DNA of 64,000 nucleotides from Chryseobacterium shigense (GCF_014207845.1 NZ_JACHLC010000006.1:1-64000), one strand, 5' to 3'. Positions 43,798-53,696 are shown, counted from the first letter of the stretch. Numbers and translations are program-made. Notes: generated by a model from the sequence alone, not told the origin.

Positions 43798-45792
43798 ATG
43801 GCAGACGTTACAGAAGATGGTTATCATTTTGATATAAAAAAACTTTCTTTTATTGGAGTTTTAGTTTCTCTAGGAATTGTGTTCGGGGACATCGGAACAT
43901 CACCGCTTTACGTAATGAAAGCGATTGTAAATGCAAAAGGCGAGGGCAGTACTATGCCTTTCAACGAATACATTGAAGGAGCCCTTTCATGTATTATCTG
44001 GACACTTACCCTGCAGACCACAATAAAATATGTGATCATTGCCTTAAGGGCAGATAACAAAGGAGAAGGAGGTATTCTCGCCCTATTCTCGCTGGTTAAG
44101 AACCTAAAAAAAGGATGGCTGTACCTTATTGCTATTATAGGGGCCGCAGCATTGATTGCAGATGGGGTAATTACACCATCGCTTACAGTAATGTCAGCTA
44201 TCGAAGGTCTTGAGATATATAATCCCCATACCCCTGTTGTTCCCATTACCATCGGTATTCTGATTGTAATTTTTGTGGTACAGCAATTTGGGACCAGCTT
44301 CATCGGGAAGTTTTTCGGCCCTGTGATGGTAGTCTGGTTTTTAGTTTTAGGGGGACTCGGAGTAATGCATTTAACTGAAAACTTTGAAATTCTGAGATCT
44401 TTCAACCCTTATTATGCCTACAAGCTTATTGTGAATTCTCCTAGCGCAATTGTTATCCTTGGTGCAGTTTTCCTTTGTACAACAGGAGCAGAAGCTCTTT
44501 ACTCAGACTTAGGACACTGTGGTGCCAAAAACATAAGAGTAAGCTGGGGATTCGTTAAAATCATGCTTATTCTGAACTATCTCGGACAAGGAGCTTGGCT
44601 TTTAACCAATCACGGAAAACCTGGTTTTTCCGTAGTTAACCCATTCTTTGGAATTATGGAGGAATGGATGATTGTACCGGGAGTAATTCTGGCCACTGCA
44701 GCAGCAATTATTGCAAGCCAGGCATTGATTACAGGTTCATTTACCATTTTCTCAGAAGCAATGTCCCTTAATTTATGGCCTAATCAGAAAATTGATTATC
44801 CTTCCGGGGTTAAAGGGCAGATGTATATCCCGAGAATTAACTGGGGACTTCTTATTCTTTGTATCATTGTTGTCCTTCACTTCAGAGAATCAGGAAAAAT
44901 GGAAGCCGCTTACGGACTTTCCATTACAGTAACCATGCTCATGACAACGGTTCTTCTGGTTTTCTGGTTATTAAAACACAGAGTAAGCAAAGTATTAATT
45001 GTACTTTTTGCCTTAGTATATATGGCTATTGAACTGGGATTCTTCAGTGCGAATATCATCAAGTTCATGGAAGGAGGCTGGATCACGGTAGTGTTGGCCG
45101 GCTCCATCGGAATCTCTATGTATGCATGGTATAATGGAAGATTAATAAAAACAAGATTTATCCAGTTCGTTAAAATTGAAAAATACGTATCCATTCTTAA
45201 AGATATGAAGCTGGATGAAAGCATCCCTAAATATGCTACCAACCTTGCTTACCTGAGTCGTGCCAAAAGAAATGATGAGGTGGAATCAAAAATCATTTAT
45301 TCCATCATCAAAAAGCAGCCGAAAAGAGCAGATCATTACTTTATATTAAGTATTGTCAATCAGGAAGATCCATATACTTTCAGGTATACCGTAGATGAAA
45401 TTCTGCCGGGAACAGTATATAAAATCAATTTCCTTTTAGGATTTAAGGTAGACCGTAGGATCAACGACTATTTCAACATGGTACTCAAAGACCTTATGGC
45501 AGACGGAACCATTCCTTCAAGAAGCAGCCATCCGTCTCTTAGAGCCCACAACATTCCGCCGGACCTGAAATATGTAATTATAGATAATACGTATATTAAT
45601 GATATACTTTTAACTGTTAAACAGAAGATTATACTCAATATCTACAACTTTGTGAAGTATATCGGAAGTGATGATTTCAAAGCCTGGGGAGTATCTTCGC
45701 ACAACGTAGAAGTAGAATCTGCGCCTATTACCGAACTTACGGTTTATGACAGCAAGATTGAGCAGTCCGGCTACTTCCGTCATAATTCCTAA
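43798..45792 (+). CDS. kup: KUP-family potassium uptake protein
   Basis: At 664 residues it has the family start GIVFGDIGTSPLYVMKAI and about twelve membrane segments. GEGGILALFSLV and LTGAE-like CTTGAEALYSDLGHCG are conserved blocks, and there is a soluble C-terminal domain of roughly 200 residues. It takes up K+ with protons at the inner membrane. Single gene. Confidence 0.94.
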   Translation: MADVTEDGYHFDIKKLSFIGVLVSLGIVFGDIGTSPLYVMKAIVNAKGEGSTMPFNEYIEGALSCIIWTLTLQTTIKYVIIALRADNKGEGGILALFSLVKNLKKGWLYLIAIIGAAALIADGVITPSLTVMSAIEGLEIYNPHTPVVPITIGILIVIFVVQQFGTSFIGKFFGPVMVVWFLVLGGLGVMHLTENFEILRSFNPYYAYKLIVNSPSAIVILGAVFLCTTGAEALYSDLGHCGAKNIRVSWGFVKIMLILNYLGQGAWLLTNHGKPGFSVVNPFFGIMEEWMIVPGVILATAAAIIASQALITGSFTIFSEAMSLNLWPNQKIDYPSGVKGQMYIPRINWGLLILCIIVVLHFRESGKMEAAYGLSITVTMLMTTVLLVFWLLKHRVSKVLIVLFALVYMAIELGFFSANIIKFMEGGWITVVLAGSIGISMYAWYNGRLIKTRFIQFVKIEKYVSILKDMKLDESIPKYATNLAYLSRAKRNDEVESKIIYSIIKKQPKRADHYFILSIVNQEDPYTFRYTVDEILPGTVYKINFLLGFKVDRRINDYFNMVLKDLMADGTIPSRSSHPSLRAHNIPPDLKYVIIDNTYINDILLTVKQKIILNIYNFVKYIGSDDFKAWGVSSHNVEVESAPITELTVYDSKIEQSGYFRHNS

Positions 45793-45860
45793 AAAAGTGC
45801 AGTACCAAACCATAAGGCTTATTTAAATAAAAATCAATAAATTTGTAGATAATTTTTTTG

Positions 45861-46334
45861 ATGGATACAGTACAAAAAGAAAAAAATATTGCTTTGATCA
45901 AGGATGTTTTAAGAAATTACCTTTTGGAAAAGGGATTCAGAAACACGCCTGAAAGATATACGATATTAGAAGAGATTTACAGTATGGATCATCACTTCAA
46001 TGTGGATGATCTGTACCTCCTTATGATGCAGAAGAAATATCATGTTTCAAAAGCAACCATTTATAACACTATTGAAATTTTCCTTGATGCAGGCCTGATC
46101 CGTAAGCATCAGTTTGGAGAAAAAACATTGACTTCTTCATCTTACGAAAAGTCTTATTTTGACAAACAGCATGACCACCTGGTAATCTACAAAAAAGGCT
46201 CAGACAAAGAAATTGAGGAAATTATAGAATTCTGCGACCCGAGAATTCAGGGAATTAAAGAAGCAATTGAAGAAGCATTTGGCGTAAATATTGATTCGCA
46301 TTCACTGTATTTCTATGGTACTAAGAATGATTAA
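45861..46334 (+). CDS. Fur-family transcriptional regulator lacking the usual CxxC
   Basis: A 157-residue Fur-like protein. The winged helix is at RNTPERYTILEEIYSMDHHF, then VSKATIYNTIEIFLDAGLI. The dimerisation domain has KQHDHLVIY and IEEIIEFCDPRI. At the place where most Fur proteins have CxxC for structural zinc, this one has YKKG. The frame opens at a TTG at 45858, but ATG 45861 is the likely start. It is three bases from the downstream OstA-like gene, so the two may be cotranscribed. Which metal it senses is unclear. Confidence 0.9.
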   Translation: MDTVQKEKNIALIKDVLRNYLLEKGFRNTPERYTILEEIYSMDHHFNVDDLYLLMMQKKYHVSKATIYNTIEIFLDAGLIRKHQFGEKTLTSSSYEKSYFDKQHDHLVIYKKGSDKEIEEIIEFCDPRIQGIKEAIEEAFGVNIDSHSLYFYGTKND

Positions 46335-46337
46335 TCA

Positions 46338-48071
46338 ATGAGAATAATCCTTTTTCTGTTAATTTTTATTTCTGCGTTAAGCTCTGCACAGGACAATAAA
46401 ACCACGCAGATGGATCCTTATATCCAAAATAAAGGAAAACCCATACCCGCAGTAAGACCTGAAGATAAAGTAAAGATCATTCACTCCGATGAATTCAGGA
46501 AAGATACCAAGTACGAGGGAAACCAGTACATGGTAGGCCATGTTCAGATAGAACATCAGGGATCTGTTCTCTATGCTGATGAGGTTATTCTTTATAACGA
46601 CCAGAGTCTTGTAAAAGCCATTGGTAATGCTAAACTTCAGAATGCAGACGGTTCCGTAATTACGGCCAATGAAATGGAGTATAATGGAGTAACCCAGAAA
46701 GGAGTTGCCAGGAAAAATGTAGTTCTTACCGACCCGAAACAGACAATTAAAACCGATATTCTTTACTATGACAGGCTTGCCAATCAGGCATATTTTGATA
46801 CCGGAGGAACAATTTCCGATGGGCAGAATGTAATGTATACAAAGTCGGCAACCTATTTCCTGAACACAAAAATGATAGATTTTGTAGGAAATGTAAAGAT
46901 CGATAATCCGGATTATATTATTGAAGGCCCCAACATAAAACAGAACCAGAATACCAAGGTAGCTGAATTTTTTGGGCCTACAACCATTACCAACCGGGCT
47001 AATCCTAAAAACCGTATTTATACAGAGAGAGGAACCTACAGGATGGACACCAAGGAAGCTTTCCTTACTAAAAATTCCAAGATCTTTTATAATGACAAAA
47101 TCCTTACCGGGGACGATATGTATTTTAATAACATAACTGGATTTGGTAAAGCAACCGGGAATGTAACGCTTGATGACCCTTTGGAAAAAAGATATATCAA
47201 AGGAGGGTACGGAGAAGTATTCCAGAAAAAAGATTCTGCGATGATGACCAAAGGCCCGTATGCCGTAAAGATCATGGAAAAAGATTCTATCTATTTTGCC
47301 GCAGAAAAAATTCTTTCCTATCAGAAACCCGATGCAGCAGATATAACCCTAAAGAAAAGCTTTTTAAGAGCTTATAAAAAAGCCCGTATTTTTAAATCAA
47401 ATGCACAGGGGAGAGCAGATTCCATTGCCTTCAATGAAACAGACGGAATCATGCACATGTATACCAATCCTATTCTTTGGAGCGGTGAAAAACAGGTGAC
47501 CGGAGATAAAGTTGAAGCATATTTTAATACCAAGACCGAAAATATAGATTCACTCAAAGTGATTGGCAATGCTTTGGCAATCAGTAAAGTAGATTCATTA
47601 AGCCTCAAAGATGAATTCAACCAGGTAAAAGGTAAATTCATGACTGTCTACTATGAGAATAATGATATCAAAGAAGCCAGAGTAGTGGGAAATGCCCAGT
47701 CAATTGTTTATGTGGACGATGTGGACCAGGAGACCAAGCAACCGCAGAGAATAGGAATTACACTTTCTACATGCGGAATCATAGGAGCCTTATTTGAAGA
47801 AAAAGGGTTACAGATTGTTTCATGCAGTATAGGAGCAAATTCTGATACCTATCCTATGAGTAAAATAGAACCTGAAAAAAGAAAATTTTCTGATTTCAAC
47901 TGGAATACCAAAGACAGGATCAGAAAATGGCAGGATATCCTTGTAGACAGCCCTAATTATGAAGAAATAAAATATACTTCTGATAATGAGCTGTTTAATC
48001 AGGCGCAGGAAACCATAGATAAAGAAAGAGCTAAAGAAGAAGCAAAAAAACCTAAAAGGGTTAGAAAATAA
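46338..48071 (+). CDS. OstA/LptA-like LPS-export family protein
   Basis: A 577-residue protein with a signal peptide (ILFLLIFISALSSAQ). Many beta-jelly-roll repeats of the LptA/OstA type follow, such as GHVQIEHQGSVLYADEVILY and TANEMEYNG. In Bacteroidota a long OstA-like protein is thought to bridge LPS in the periplasm. The C-terminus is basic (RAKEEAKKPKRVRK). It follows fur at three bases. Confidence 0.84.
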   Translation: MRIILFLLIFISALSSAQDNKTTQMDPYIQNKGKPIPAVRPEDKVKIIHSDEFRKDTKYEGNQYMVGHVQIEHQGSVLYADEVILYNDQSLVKAIGNAKLQNADGSVITANEMEYNGVTQKGVARKNVVLTDPKQTIKTDILYYDRLANQAYFDTGGTISDGQNVMYTKSATYFLNTKMIDFVGNVKIDNPDYIIEGPNIKQNQNTKVAEFFGPTTITNRANPKNRIYTERGTYRMDTKEAFLTKNSKIFYNDKILTGDDMYFNNITGFGKATGNVTLDDPLEKRYIKGGYGEVFQKKDSAMMTKGPYAVKIMEKDSIYFAAEKILSYQKPDAADITLKKSFLRAYKKARIFKSNAQGRADSIAFNETDGIMHMYTNPILWSGEKQVTGDKVEAYFNTKTENIDSLKVIGNALAISKVDSLSLKDEFNQVKGKFMTVYYENNDIKEARVVGNAQSIVYVDDVDQETKQPQRIGITLSTCGIIGALFEEKGLQIVSCSIGANSDTYPMSKIEPEKRKFSDFNWNTKDRIRKWQDILVDSPNYEEIKYTSDNELFNQAQETIDKERAKEEAKKPKRVRK

Positions 48072-48095
48072 ACCCAATTTTTTTAAAATAGAAAT

Positions 48096-48138
48096 ATAAA
48101 TCGCCATTTTTTGACTATGAAATGGTGATTTATTTGTT
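48096..48138 (+). terminator. Terminator after the OstA-like gene
   Basis: A 14-bp stem with one G-U pair (48096-48109 with 48120-48133), followed by TTTG. Gene-free DNA without other visible features extends to 48344. Confidence 0.75.
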
Positions 48139-48344
48139 TTTAAGGCCGCGAAAATGACCAAAATAATGTAATTATTTTACATTATTTTCAATTTTACAAC
48201 AATTGTTTACCATCTGAATCCCGCATCAAATCTAAGTTTTATACTTTATTTTTTTATTTAACATTATTTTTTTTGTGAATGATATCATTTGAGTTGTAAT
48301 ATTTTATAAATTTATTACACCAAGAATGATAAAAAAAATTAGAA

Positions 48345-49268
48345 ATGAAAAGCAAGTATTTTCTCTTGGCCCTTATTTTTTGCTTCGTAAGGGTTATCGC
48401 ACAGGTTGGGATTTCGAAAACCGCAGGTTTTCAGCCTGACACAAGAACGCTTCTGCATGTAAAACAGGACAACAACGCGGCCCGGATGCCCAGGGCTAAC
48501 ACAGCTGCAGTATTGCCAACATCTGCTACCGGTACAACAGGCAACGGTACCCAGGGCTCCATTATTTTCAATAAGGAAACCGGGAGTATAGTACAGAATG
48601 ACGGCACAGTCTGGAAAATATCGGATCCTATTGTCACGACCTTGAAGAATAACAAAATGGCACGTTTCATAAGAAGTGCAGCCATAACAGCAGATTGTGG
48701 AACATGCGGATTCGGTTGTGGGGGGGTAAACAGGCTTTGCCCACAGGCAGGAGGCGCAATAGATGTCCCTTTTACAAGTTCCAGTCCCAGTTATAATGAT
48801 ATTTCTTCAGATGTTTCCCTTGCATCGGCTACAAGTAATGTCATTAACATTAAAACAAGAGGACTGTATAAAATTTCCTTTAAAAGTGGTGCTATAGACG
48901 TTAAGACACCATCTTTATGCGTAGGGGTAACAATTAATCTGTATTCAAAGGTTGATCTGGAAACAAGTACTGCCGCAGCTCCTGCCACATGGAGACCTAT
49001 TACAAACAATACCACAAGTTCTACCAGTGGAGCATTATCCTTAGGCAGTCTGACTCCCGGAGCCATTGATGTAGGACAGTCGTTGGTGCTTACTTATGTG
49101 GGAAGCTTTGAGGCGGGTGACAATTTAAGACTCAGATTTTATGGAAATCAAAATATCGGAACAGGAGTTTGTACCGGTATTATTGGAGGGAATGTATTGT
49201 CTTTCTCAATGAATACTACGGGAAGCGGTGTATCAGAAATTATTGTTGAAAAAATAAATATGCAATAA
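48345..49268 (+). CDS. Exported protein 1 of a tandem trio
   Basis: A 307-residue protein with signal peptide (FLLALIFCFVRVIAQ), then a low-complexity Ala/Thr-rich part (TTGNGTQGSIIFNKETGS) and a beta-rich C-terminal domain of about 170 residues. It has a Cys cluster CGTCGFGCGG. The organisation (leader, a 'value display' segment with DGTVWKI, then jelly-roll-like domain) is repeated in the next two genes. No T9SS sorting signal is obvious. I suspect a C1q/TNF-like jelly roll but cannot show it. Confidence 0.72.
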   Translation: MKSKYFLLALIFCFVRVIAQVGISKTAGFQPDTRTLLHVKQDNNAARMPRANTAAVLPTSATGTTGNGTQGSIIFNKETGSIVQNDGTVWKISDPIVTTLKNNKMARFIRSAAITADCGTCGFGCGGVNRLCPQAGGAIDVPFTSSSPSYNDISSDVSLASATSNVINIKTRGLYKISFKSGAIDVKTPSLCVGVTINLYSKVDLETSTAAAPATWRPITNNTTSSTSGALSLGSLTPGAIDVGQSLVLTYVGSFEAGDNLRLRFYGNQNIGTGVCTGIIGGNVLSFSMNTTGSGVSEIIVEKINMQ

Positions 49269-49269
49269 G

Positions 49270-50097
49270 ATGAAAAAGCTAGTATTAATTGTAGTGCTTT
49301 TATTTCAATACGGTTTAAACGCACAGGTAGTAATTGGAGACAATATTGTCAGTAATACAAACATAGTGAAGGTTAAAGACGGTACAAGAGGAGTAATACT
49401 TCCATATTCCAATACTTATACTACTTTCCCAAAATATGATGTTGCATCTACAGATCTCTTTAGTGATTATCCTAACCTGGTAGGTGGTCTTATTTACAGT
49501 AAGGCCGATGATCAGTATTATAAATACGATGGTTTTGCCTGGAACCCGGCAAGACAGATACAGGGAATTTTTCAGCCTAAAGGCTCAAGATTGGGAATTT
49601 CATCAGGAATTACAATACCCTGTTTAGCTTTTGGTCTTGGGATATGCCTTTCCTTAGGCTCTCCGGTTTATCTTGCACCAGATAATAAAAGCCAGGTCCT
49701 TGTTGATAACCTGCTTCTGAAAAATGCAAGTTCAGTAACGATAAAGCAGAATGGAATGTATGACATAGCAGCAGCCTTGGGTTTCACAGGGGGAAGTGTA
49801 GGAGCCCAGATAGGAATCACGGAATTTAAATTAACCCTGCAGGCTAAATACACATCATCTTCGGACTGGGAGACTATCGTTACCAAGACCAACTATTCCA
49901 TTGTGTTTATCATTGATACCCAGGGCAGTAAAACATCCAGTTTTGCTCAAACAGTATCCCTGCCTGCCGGTGCAGAACTGAGAGTTGTTCCTACTATAAC
50001 AACAATAGGAGGTTCAGGAGGATCTTTGGCTGCCTATGGAACAGATACCAGTTCTATCAACTCATATATTGGAGCACGTTTAATTAAAGCCTATTAA
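49270..50097 (+). CDS. Exported protein 2 of a tandem trio
   Basis: A 275-residue protein whose ATG starts one base after the stop of the previous gene. Signal peptide (LIVVLLFQYGLNAQ), then YKYDGFAWNPARQ in the position of the W-containing segment, then a beta-rich domain ending in INSYIGARLI. It has the same plan as its neighbours but low identity. Function unknown. Confidence 0.72.
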   Translation: MKKLVLIVVLLFQYGLNAQVVIGDNIVSNTNIVKVKDGTRGVILPYSNTYTTFPKYDVASTDLFSDYPNLVGGLIYSKADDQYYKYDGFAWNPARQIQGIFQPKGSRLGISSGITIPCLAFGLGICLSLGSPVYLAPDNKSQVLVDNLLLKNASSVTIKQNGMYDIAAALGFTGGSVGAQIGITEFKLTLQAKYTSSSDWETIVTKTNYSIVFIIDTQGSKTSSFAQTVSLPAGAELRVVPTITTIGGSGGSLAAYGTDTSSINSYIGARLIKAY

Positions 50098-50876
50098 TGA
50101 TGAAAAAATATATTTTCTGCCTGTTTTTGTTTTCATTAAGCATTTACAGCGCACAGGTCAATTTTACAAATATACCCAACCCTGATTCCAATGCTAACGG
50201 GAATGATCAGGTAATGATGTATATAACAAATACAAATGAAGCAACCGGGGTGAAAGGTTTCGGCCTGCCTGCCGTTGAAACAGCAGCAGATTTGCCTTAC
50301 ACCGGAGTAAATGCTCCTTCAACAAGGATAGAGGAACTGAGAGGGATGCTCCTGTTCGTAAAAAGTACAGGTCAGGTAATGGTATTCGATGGACTTGTCT
50401 GGAGCAAAGCCTTTGAAATTGAATCTGATAATATTTCCAGATTCACAATAAACCCTGTCAGTACAACTTCCGGTTCTGTAATGCTCCCTATCAATTCTTC
50501 AATTGATAAGCCTAACTTTTTAGCAGATCCCTTAAAGCTTAAAACAAATGCTGCAACAACAGGAGCAGATCTGAACAGGCTTTATATTCGCCAGACAGGC
50601 TTGTACAGAATTAATGTAAACCTGAATTTTACAGGTGCTGCAGGAGCGTTTAGCAGCAGATTAGGGGCCAGCTTGTATGTCAATGATGCTAAGAGGTTCC
50701 AGCTCCTGGAAAATACGGTGAATTTTGACGGTACCATCAGAAAAATCAGTTTAGACTTTTCAGTATATGCAGTGCAGGGGCAGTATATTACTTTAGAGGC
50801 GATCTCCGAAGTTGGAGGGACAACAGCTTATAATGTAATTAGCAACAGCTTTGTAACAGTTGAAAAAGTATTGTAA
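50097..50876 (+). CDS. Exported protein 3 of a tandem trio
   Basis: A 259-residue protein overlapping the previous stop by one base (TAATG). Signal peptide (IFCLFLFSLSIYSAQ), then a segment with VMVFDGLVWSKAFEI, then a beta-rich domain with LYIRQTGLYRINVNLNFTG, which is reminiscent of the C1q/TNF-like 'G.Y....' strands. It ends the operon; a terminator follows. Function unknown. Confidence 0.72.
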   Translation: MMKKYIFCLFLFSLSIYSAQVNFTNIPNPDSNANGNDQVMMYITNTNEATGVKGFGLPAVETAADLPYTGVNAPSTRIEELRGMLLFVKSTGQVMVFDGLVWSKAFEIESDNISRFTINPVSTTSGSVMLPINSSIDKPNFLADPLKLKTNAATTGADLNRLYIRQTGLYRINVNLNFTGAAGAFSSRLGASLYVNDAKRFQLLENTVNFDGTIRKISLDFSVYAVQGQYITLEAISEVGGTTAYNVISNSFVTVEKVL

Positions 50877-50901
50877 AACAACATTCTGTTTTAATATTAA
50901 T

Positions 50902-50933
50902 ATTACCCTTGGATTTCTGAGGGTAATTTTTTT
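50902..50933 (+). terminator. Terminator after the exported-protein trio
   Basis: A perfect 8-bp stem ATTACCCT/AGGGTAAT followed by a T7 run. Confidence 0.75.
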
Positions 50934-50972
50934 ATTCAGGGCTGATAATTTCTGCATGTGCTGAATCTTTTT

Positions 50973-50980
50973 TAGCTTTG
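50973..50980 (+). promoter_or_regulatory. -7 promoter element of the class III aminotransferase gene
   Basis: TAGCTTTG fits TAnnTTTG and lies 18 bases before the ATG at 50999. Confidence 0.5.
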
Positions 50981-50998
50981 CTGAAAATTTTTGCAACA

Positions 50999-52180
50999 AT
51001 GGAAATGCACAAAGACTTTTTTATATATCAGGCACAGACCACAAAATTTGCAGCAGGTTTTGAAGTTGAAAAAGCGGAAGGAAGCTATATCTACGGAACA
51101 GATGGAAAAAAATACCTTGATTTCGTAGCAGGTGTTTCTGCCAATACTTTGGGGCATTCGCATCCTAAAGTTGTGGAAGCCATCAAAGAACAGGCAGACA
51201 AATATCTGCATGTAATGGTATACGGAGAATATGCACAGGAAAAGCCGGTAGCATTATGCAAACTTCTGGCAGAAGCAACCCCTGATCCTCTGGAAATTAC
51301 CTATCTGGTAAACAGCGGTGCAGAAGCTATCGACGGGAGCCTTAAACTGGCTAAACGGTATACAGGAAGAGAAGAAATTATTTCCTTCAAAAATTCATAT
51401 CACGGGAATACACACGGTGCACTGAGCGTATCCGGTAACGAAACCCATAAAAGAGAATTCCGTCCACTGTTACCAATGATAAGCTTTATAGAATTCAACA
51501 GTGAAAATGATCTTGATAAAATTACAGATAAAACAGCCTGCGTCATCCTGGAAACCATTCAGGGAGCAGCAGGATTTCTAGTTCCTGAAAAAGATTATCT
51601 GATTAAACTTAAAAAAAGATGTGAAGAAGTAGGGGCGCTTCTTATTCTTGATGAAATTCAGCCGGGTTTTGGAAGAACCGGTAAATTATTCTCTTTTGAG
51701 CATTTCGGAATTGTCCCTGATATTCTTGTAATGGGCAAAGGAATGGGAGGCGGAGTTCCGGTTGGCGCTTTTATGAGTTCCAGTGAAATTATGGAAACCC
51801 TGTCACACTCTCCAAAATTAGGGCATATTACAACATTCGGAGGAAACCCTCTTATTGCAGCCGCCAGTTATGCCACTTTGAAAGAAGTTCTGGAAAGCGG
51901 TCTCATGAATGAAACTGCTGAAAAAGAAAGACTGTTCAGAGAACTTCTTGTACATCCTAAAATCAAAAATATTAACGGAAAAGGCCTGATGCTTGCCGTT
52001 AACCTCGGAACACCCGAATACACCCTTGAAACGGCTAAAAAATGCATGGAAAAAGGGCTTATTGTCTTCTGGCAGCTCTACAGAAATGAATACATGAGAA
52101 TTTCACCGCCACTTACAATTTCTATGGAAGAAATCAGACAGGGATGTCAAATCATACTGGATGTTTTAAACGGAAAATAA
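50999..52180 (+). CDS. Class III PLP-dependent aminotransferase (aspartate aminotransferase family)
   Basis: A 393-residue protein of the ornithine/acetylornithine/4-aminobutyrate aminotransferase group. Landmarks are VNSGAEAIDGSLKLAKRYTG, SYHGNTHGALSVSG, ILDEIQPGFGRTGKLF (PLP-ring Asp), and VMGKGMGGGVPVGAF, where the Lys forms the Schiff base. The substrate is not clear. The ATG at 50999 follows a TAGCTTTG box; another ATG two codons later is also possible. Confidence 0.88.
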   Translation: MEMHKDFFIYQAQTTKFAAGFEVEKAEGSYIYGTDGKKYLDFVAGVSANTLGHSHPKVVEAIKEQADKYLHVMVYGEYAQEKPVALCKLLAEATPDPLEITYLVNSGAEAIDGSLKLAKRYTGREEIISFKNSYHGNTHGALSVSGNETHKREFRPLLPMISFIEFNSENDLDKITDKTACVILETIQGAAGFLVPEKDYLIKLKKRCEEVGALLILDEIQPGFGRTGKLFSFEHFGIVPDILVMGKGMGGGVPVGAFMSSSEIMETLSHSPKLGHITTFGGNPLIAAASYATLKEVLESGLMNETAEKERLFRELLVHPKIKNINGKGLMLAVNLGTPEYTLETAKKCMEKGLIVFWQLYRNEYMRISPPLTISMEEIRQGCQIILDVLNGK

Positions 52181-52187
52181 ACAGTAC

Positions 52188-52216
52188 AATCTCTCCGGAA
52201 ACGGAGAGATTTTTTA
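52188..52216 (+). terminator. Terminator after the class III aminotransferase
   Basis: A perfect 10-bp stem AATCTCTCCG/CGGAGAGATT with a GAAA loop and T-run. Confidence 0.85.
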
Positions 52217-52370
52217 TGGATCGCACGGCAGTTTCAGGTCTGAAAATGATATTCAATATATATTTAAAATCCGTGATAAATATCATGAAGATTCTTTAAA
52301 AAAATAACTGCTTTTTAGTGTAATAAAAAAATTAATTTATATATTGCGGGACGATAAAAACAAAGATTAT

Positions 52371-52757
52371 ATGGCGAAACATAAAGTCCATTACGAATTT
52401 CCAATGCATTGTTTATCAGAGATTTTATATGAATATCTGGCGACGGCAGAGGGATTATCTGAATGGTTTGCGGATGAGGTAACAGAGAAAGGCGATGATT
52501 TCTTTTTTAGCTGGGGCGGAGGGCCTGCTGAAAAGGCCACTTTGATTAGATATAAGCCTGAAGGTTTCGTACGTTTTAGATGGGAGGAAGATGAAGGAAC
52601 TAAGAACTTCTTTGAGATGACAATCACAATAGATGATATTACAGAAGATCTGGCTCTGAACATAACGGATTTCTGTGAAGAAGGTGATGAACAGGAGAAT
52701 GCATTGTATTGGGAAAACCTTATAGAAAACCTTAGAATAAAATTAGGTGCGGCTTAA
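52371..52757 (+). CDS. START-like/AHSA1-type domain protein
   Basis: A 128-residue single-domain protein with the SRPBCC ligand-binding fold pattern: LSEILYEYLATAEGLSEWFADEV at the start and FRWEEDEGTKNFFEMTITI in the middle. It has an amphipathic last helix. The open frame extends to 52344, but ATG 52371 (MAKHKVHYEFPM) is the natural start. Function unknown; such proteins are conserved in Bacteroidota. Confidence 0.8.
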   Translation: MAKHKVHYEFPMHCLSEILYEYLATAEGLSEWFADEVTEKGDDFFFSWGGGPAEKATLIRYKPEGFVRFRWEEDEGTKNFFEMTITIDDITEDLALNITDFCEEGDEQENALYWENLIENLRIKLGAA

Positions 52758-52834
52758 GCCGGACACTAGTAAATGGTAAAACTGATGAACGATTTATCGT
52801 TCATTATTTTTTTATAAATAAATCACTTCAAAAA

Positions 52835-53644
52835 TTGGAAAATCAATATTTTACATCAGACGGATTAAATGTAAAGAACAGAGCCTTCCTTTTGGGAGAC
52901 GCAGTAAAAGTTTCTTTCTTTGTGAGAAACGGAGGACTCATCATGGATGAAGAATGCTATTTCTTTTTAATGGCCTCCATGAGAAAGATGAGAATGAACA
53001 TTCCGCTTACCTATACCCTGGAATTTTTCCAGACTCTTTTTCATAAAGATGTTATTGACGGAAGAGGAATAAAAAACGGAATCATTAATTTTCAGGTTTT
53101 CAGGAATAATGATGCGGTGACAGTTTCAAAATCTTCAGTATCCTATTTTTATGAAGTAACAGAGCTGGAAGATGTTCTTTCAGTTCACCACAGACCTCTG
53201 GAAGTAGACCTTACCAAGGAAATCAATGTGAACAATAATCTGTTGAGCAATATCAGGGTTCATTGTGCAGAAAATATTTATGGCGGTATCTATGCGGAAG
53301 AAAATGATCTGGATGATGTTATTCTGCTTAATCCAAATAAAAGAATTGCACGCACCACTTCCGGGAATCTTTTATTTCTGGAAGGAAATGTGATCAAAAT
53401 TCCGAAACAGTCCGAAGGAGCATACATCTCTCCTTTAATGGAAAATTTTGTTACCTTTTTACATAAAAATAACCTTGCAGATATTCAGGAACACGAAATT
53501 ATTGCTTTTGAATCACAGAAAGCCGAAGAGATTTTAATGATCTCCGACGAAAAAGGCATATTTTCTGTAGGTAAAATAAGAAATAAAACTTTTGAAAGCT
53601 CCCGTTTTAAAGAAATGGTGGAAAGCTGGAAAAATAGTTTTTAA
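52835..53644 (+). CDS. Class IV PLP-dependent aminotransferase-like protein
   Basis: A 269-residue protein of the branched-chain aminotransferase/aminodeoxychorismate lyase fold. It has LLGDAVKVSFFVRNGG at the start and RTTSGNLLFLEGNVIKIP in the place of the usual S/N-A/S-N-F motif. A Glu/Lys PLP site is plausible, but the catalytic Lys is not obvious to me. The start is TTG (52835); no ATG lies before residue 32. It could be catalytically changed or have a narrow substrate. Confidence 0.74.
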   Translation: MENQYFTSDGLNVKNRAFLLGDAVKVSFFVRNGGLIMDEECYFFLMASMRKMRMNIPLTYTLEFFQTLFHKDVIDGRGIKNGIINFQVFRNNDAVTVSKSSVSYFYEVTELEDVLSVHHRPLEVDLTKEINVNNNLLSNIRVHCAENIYGGIYAEENDLDDVILLNPNKRIARTTSGNLLFLEGNVIKIPKQSEGAYISPLMENFVTFLHKNNLADIQEHEIIAFESQKAEEILMISDEKGIFSVGKIRNKTFESSRFKEMVESWKNSF

Positions 53645-53651
53645 AATTGAC

Positions 53652-53696
53652 AAACCCGGTAAACAACAAAGTACCCAAGTCCTTTACCGGGTTTTA
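53652..53696. terminator. Terminator between convergent genes
   Basis: A 12-bp stem AAACCCGGTAAA/TTTACCGGGTTT with a 19-base loop and T-run on the + strand. Confidence 0.75.

Noticed and set aside
52188..52216. Possible RNA regulatory structure
   Set aside because: A simple stem, GAAA loop and T-run right after a stop codon; a plain terminator explains it.
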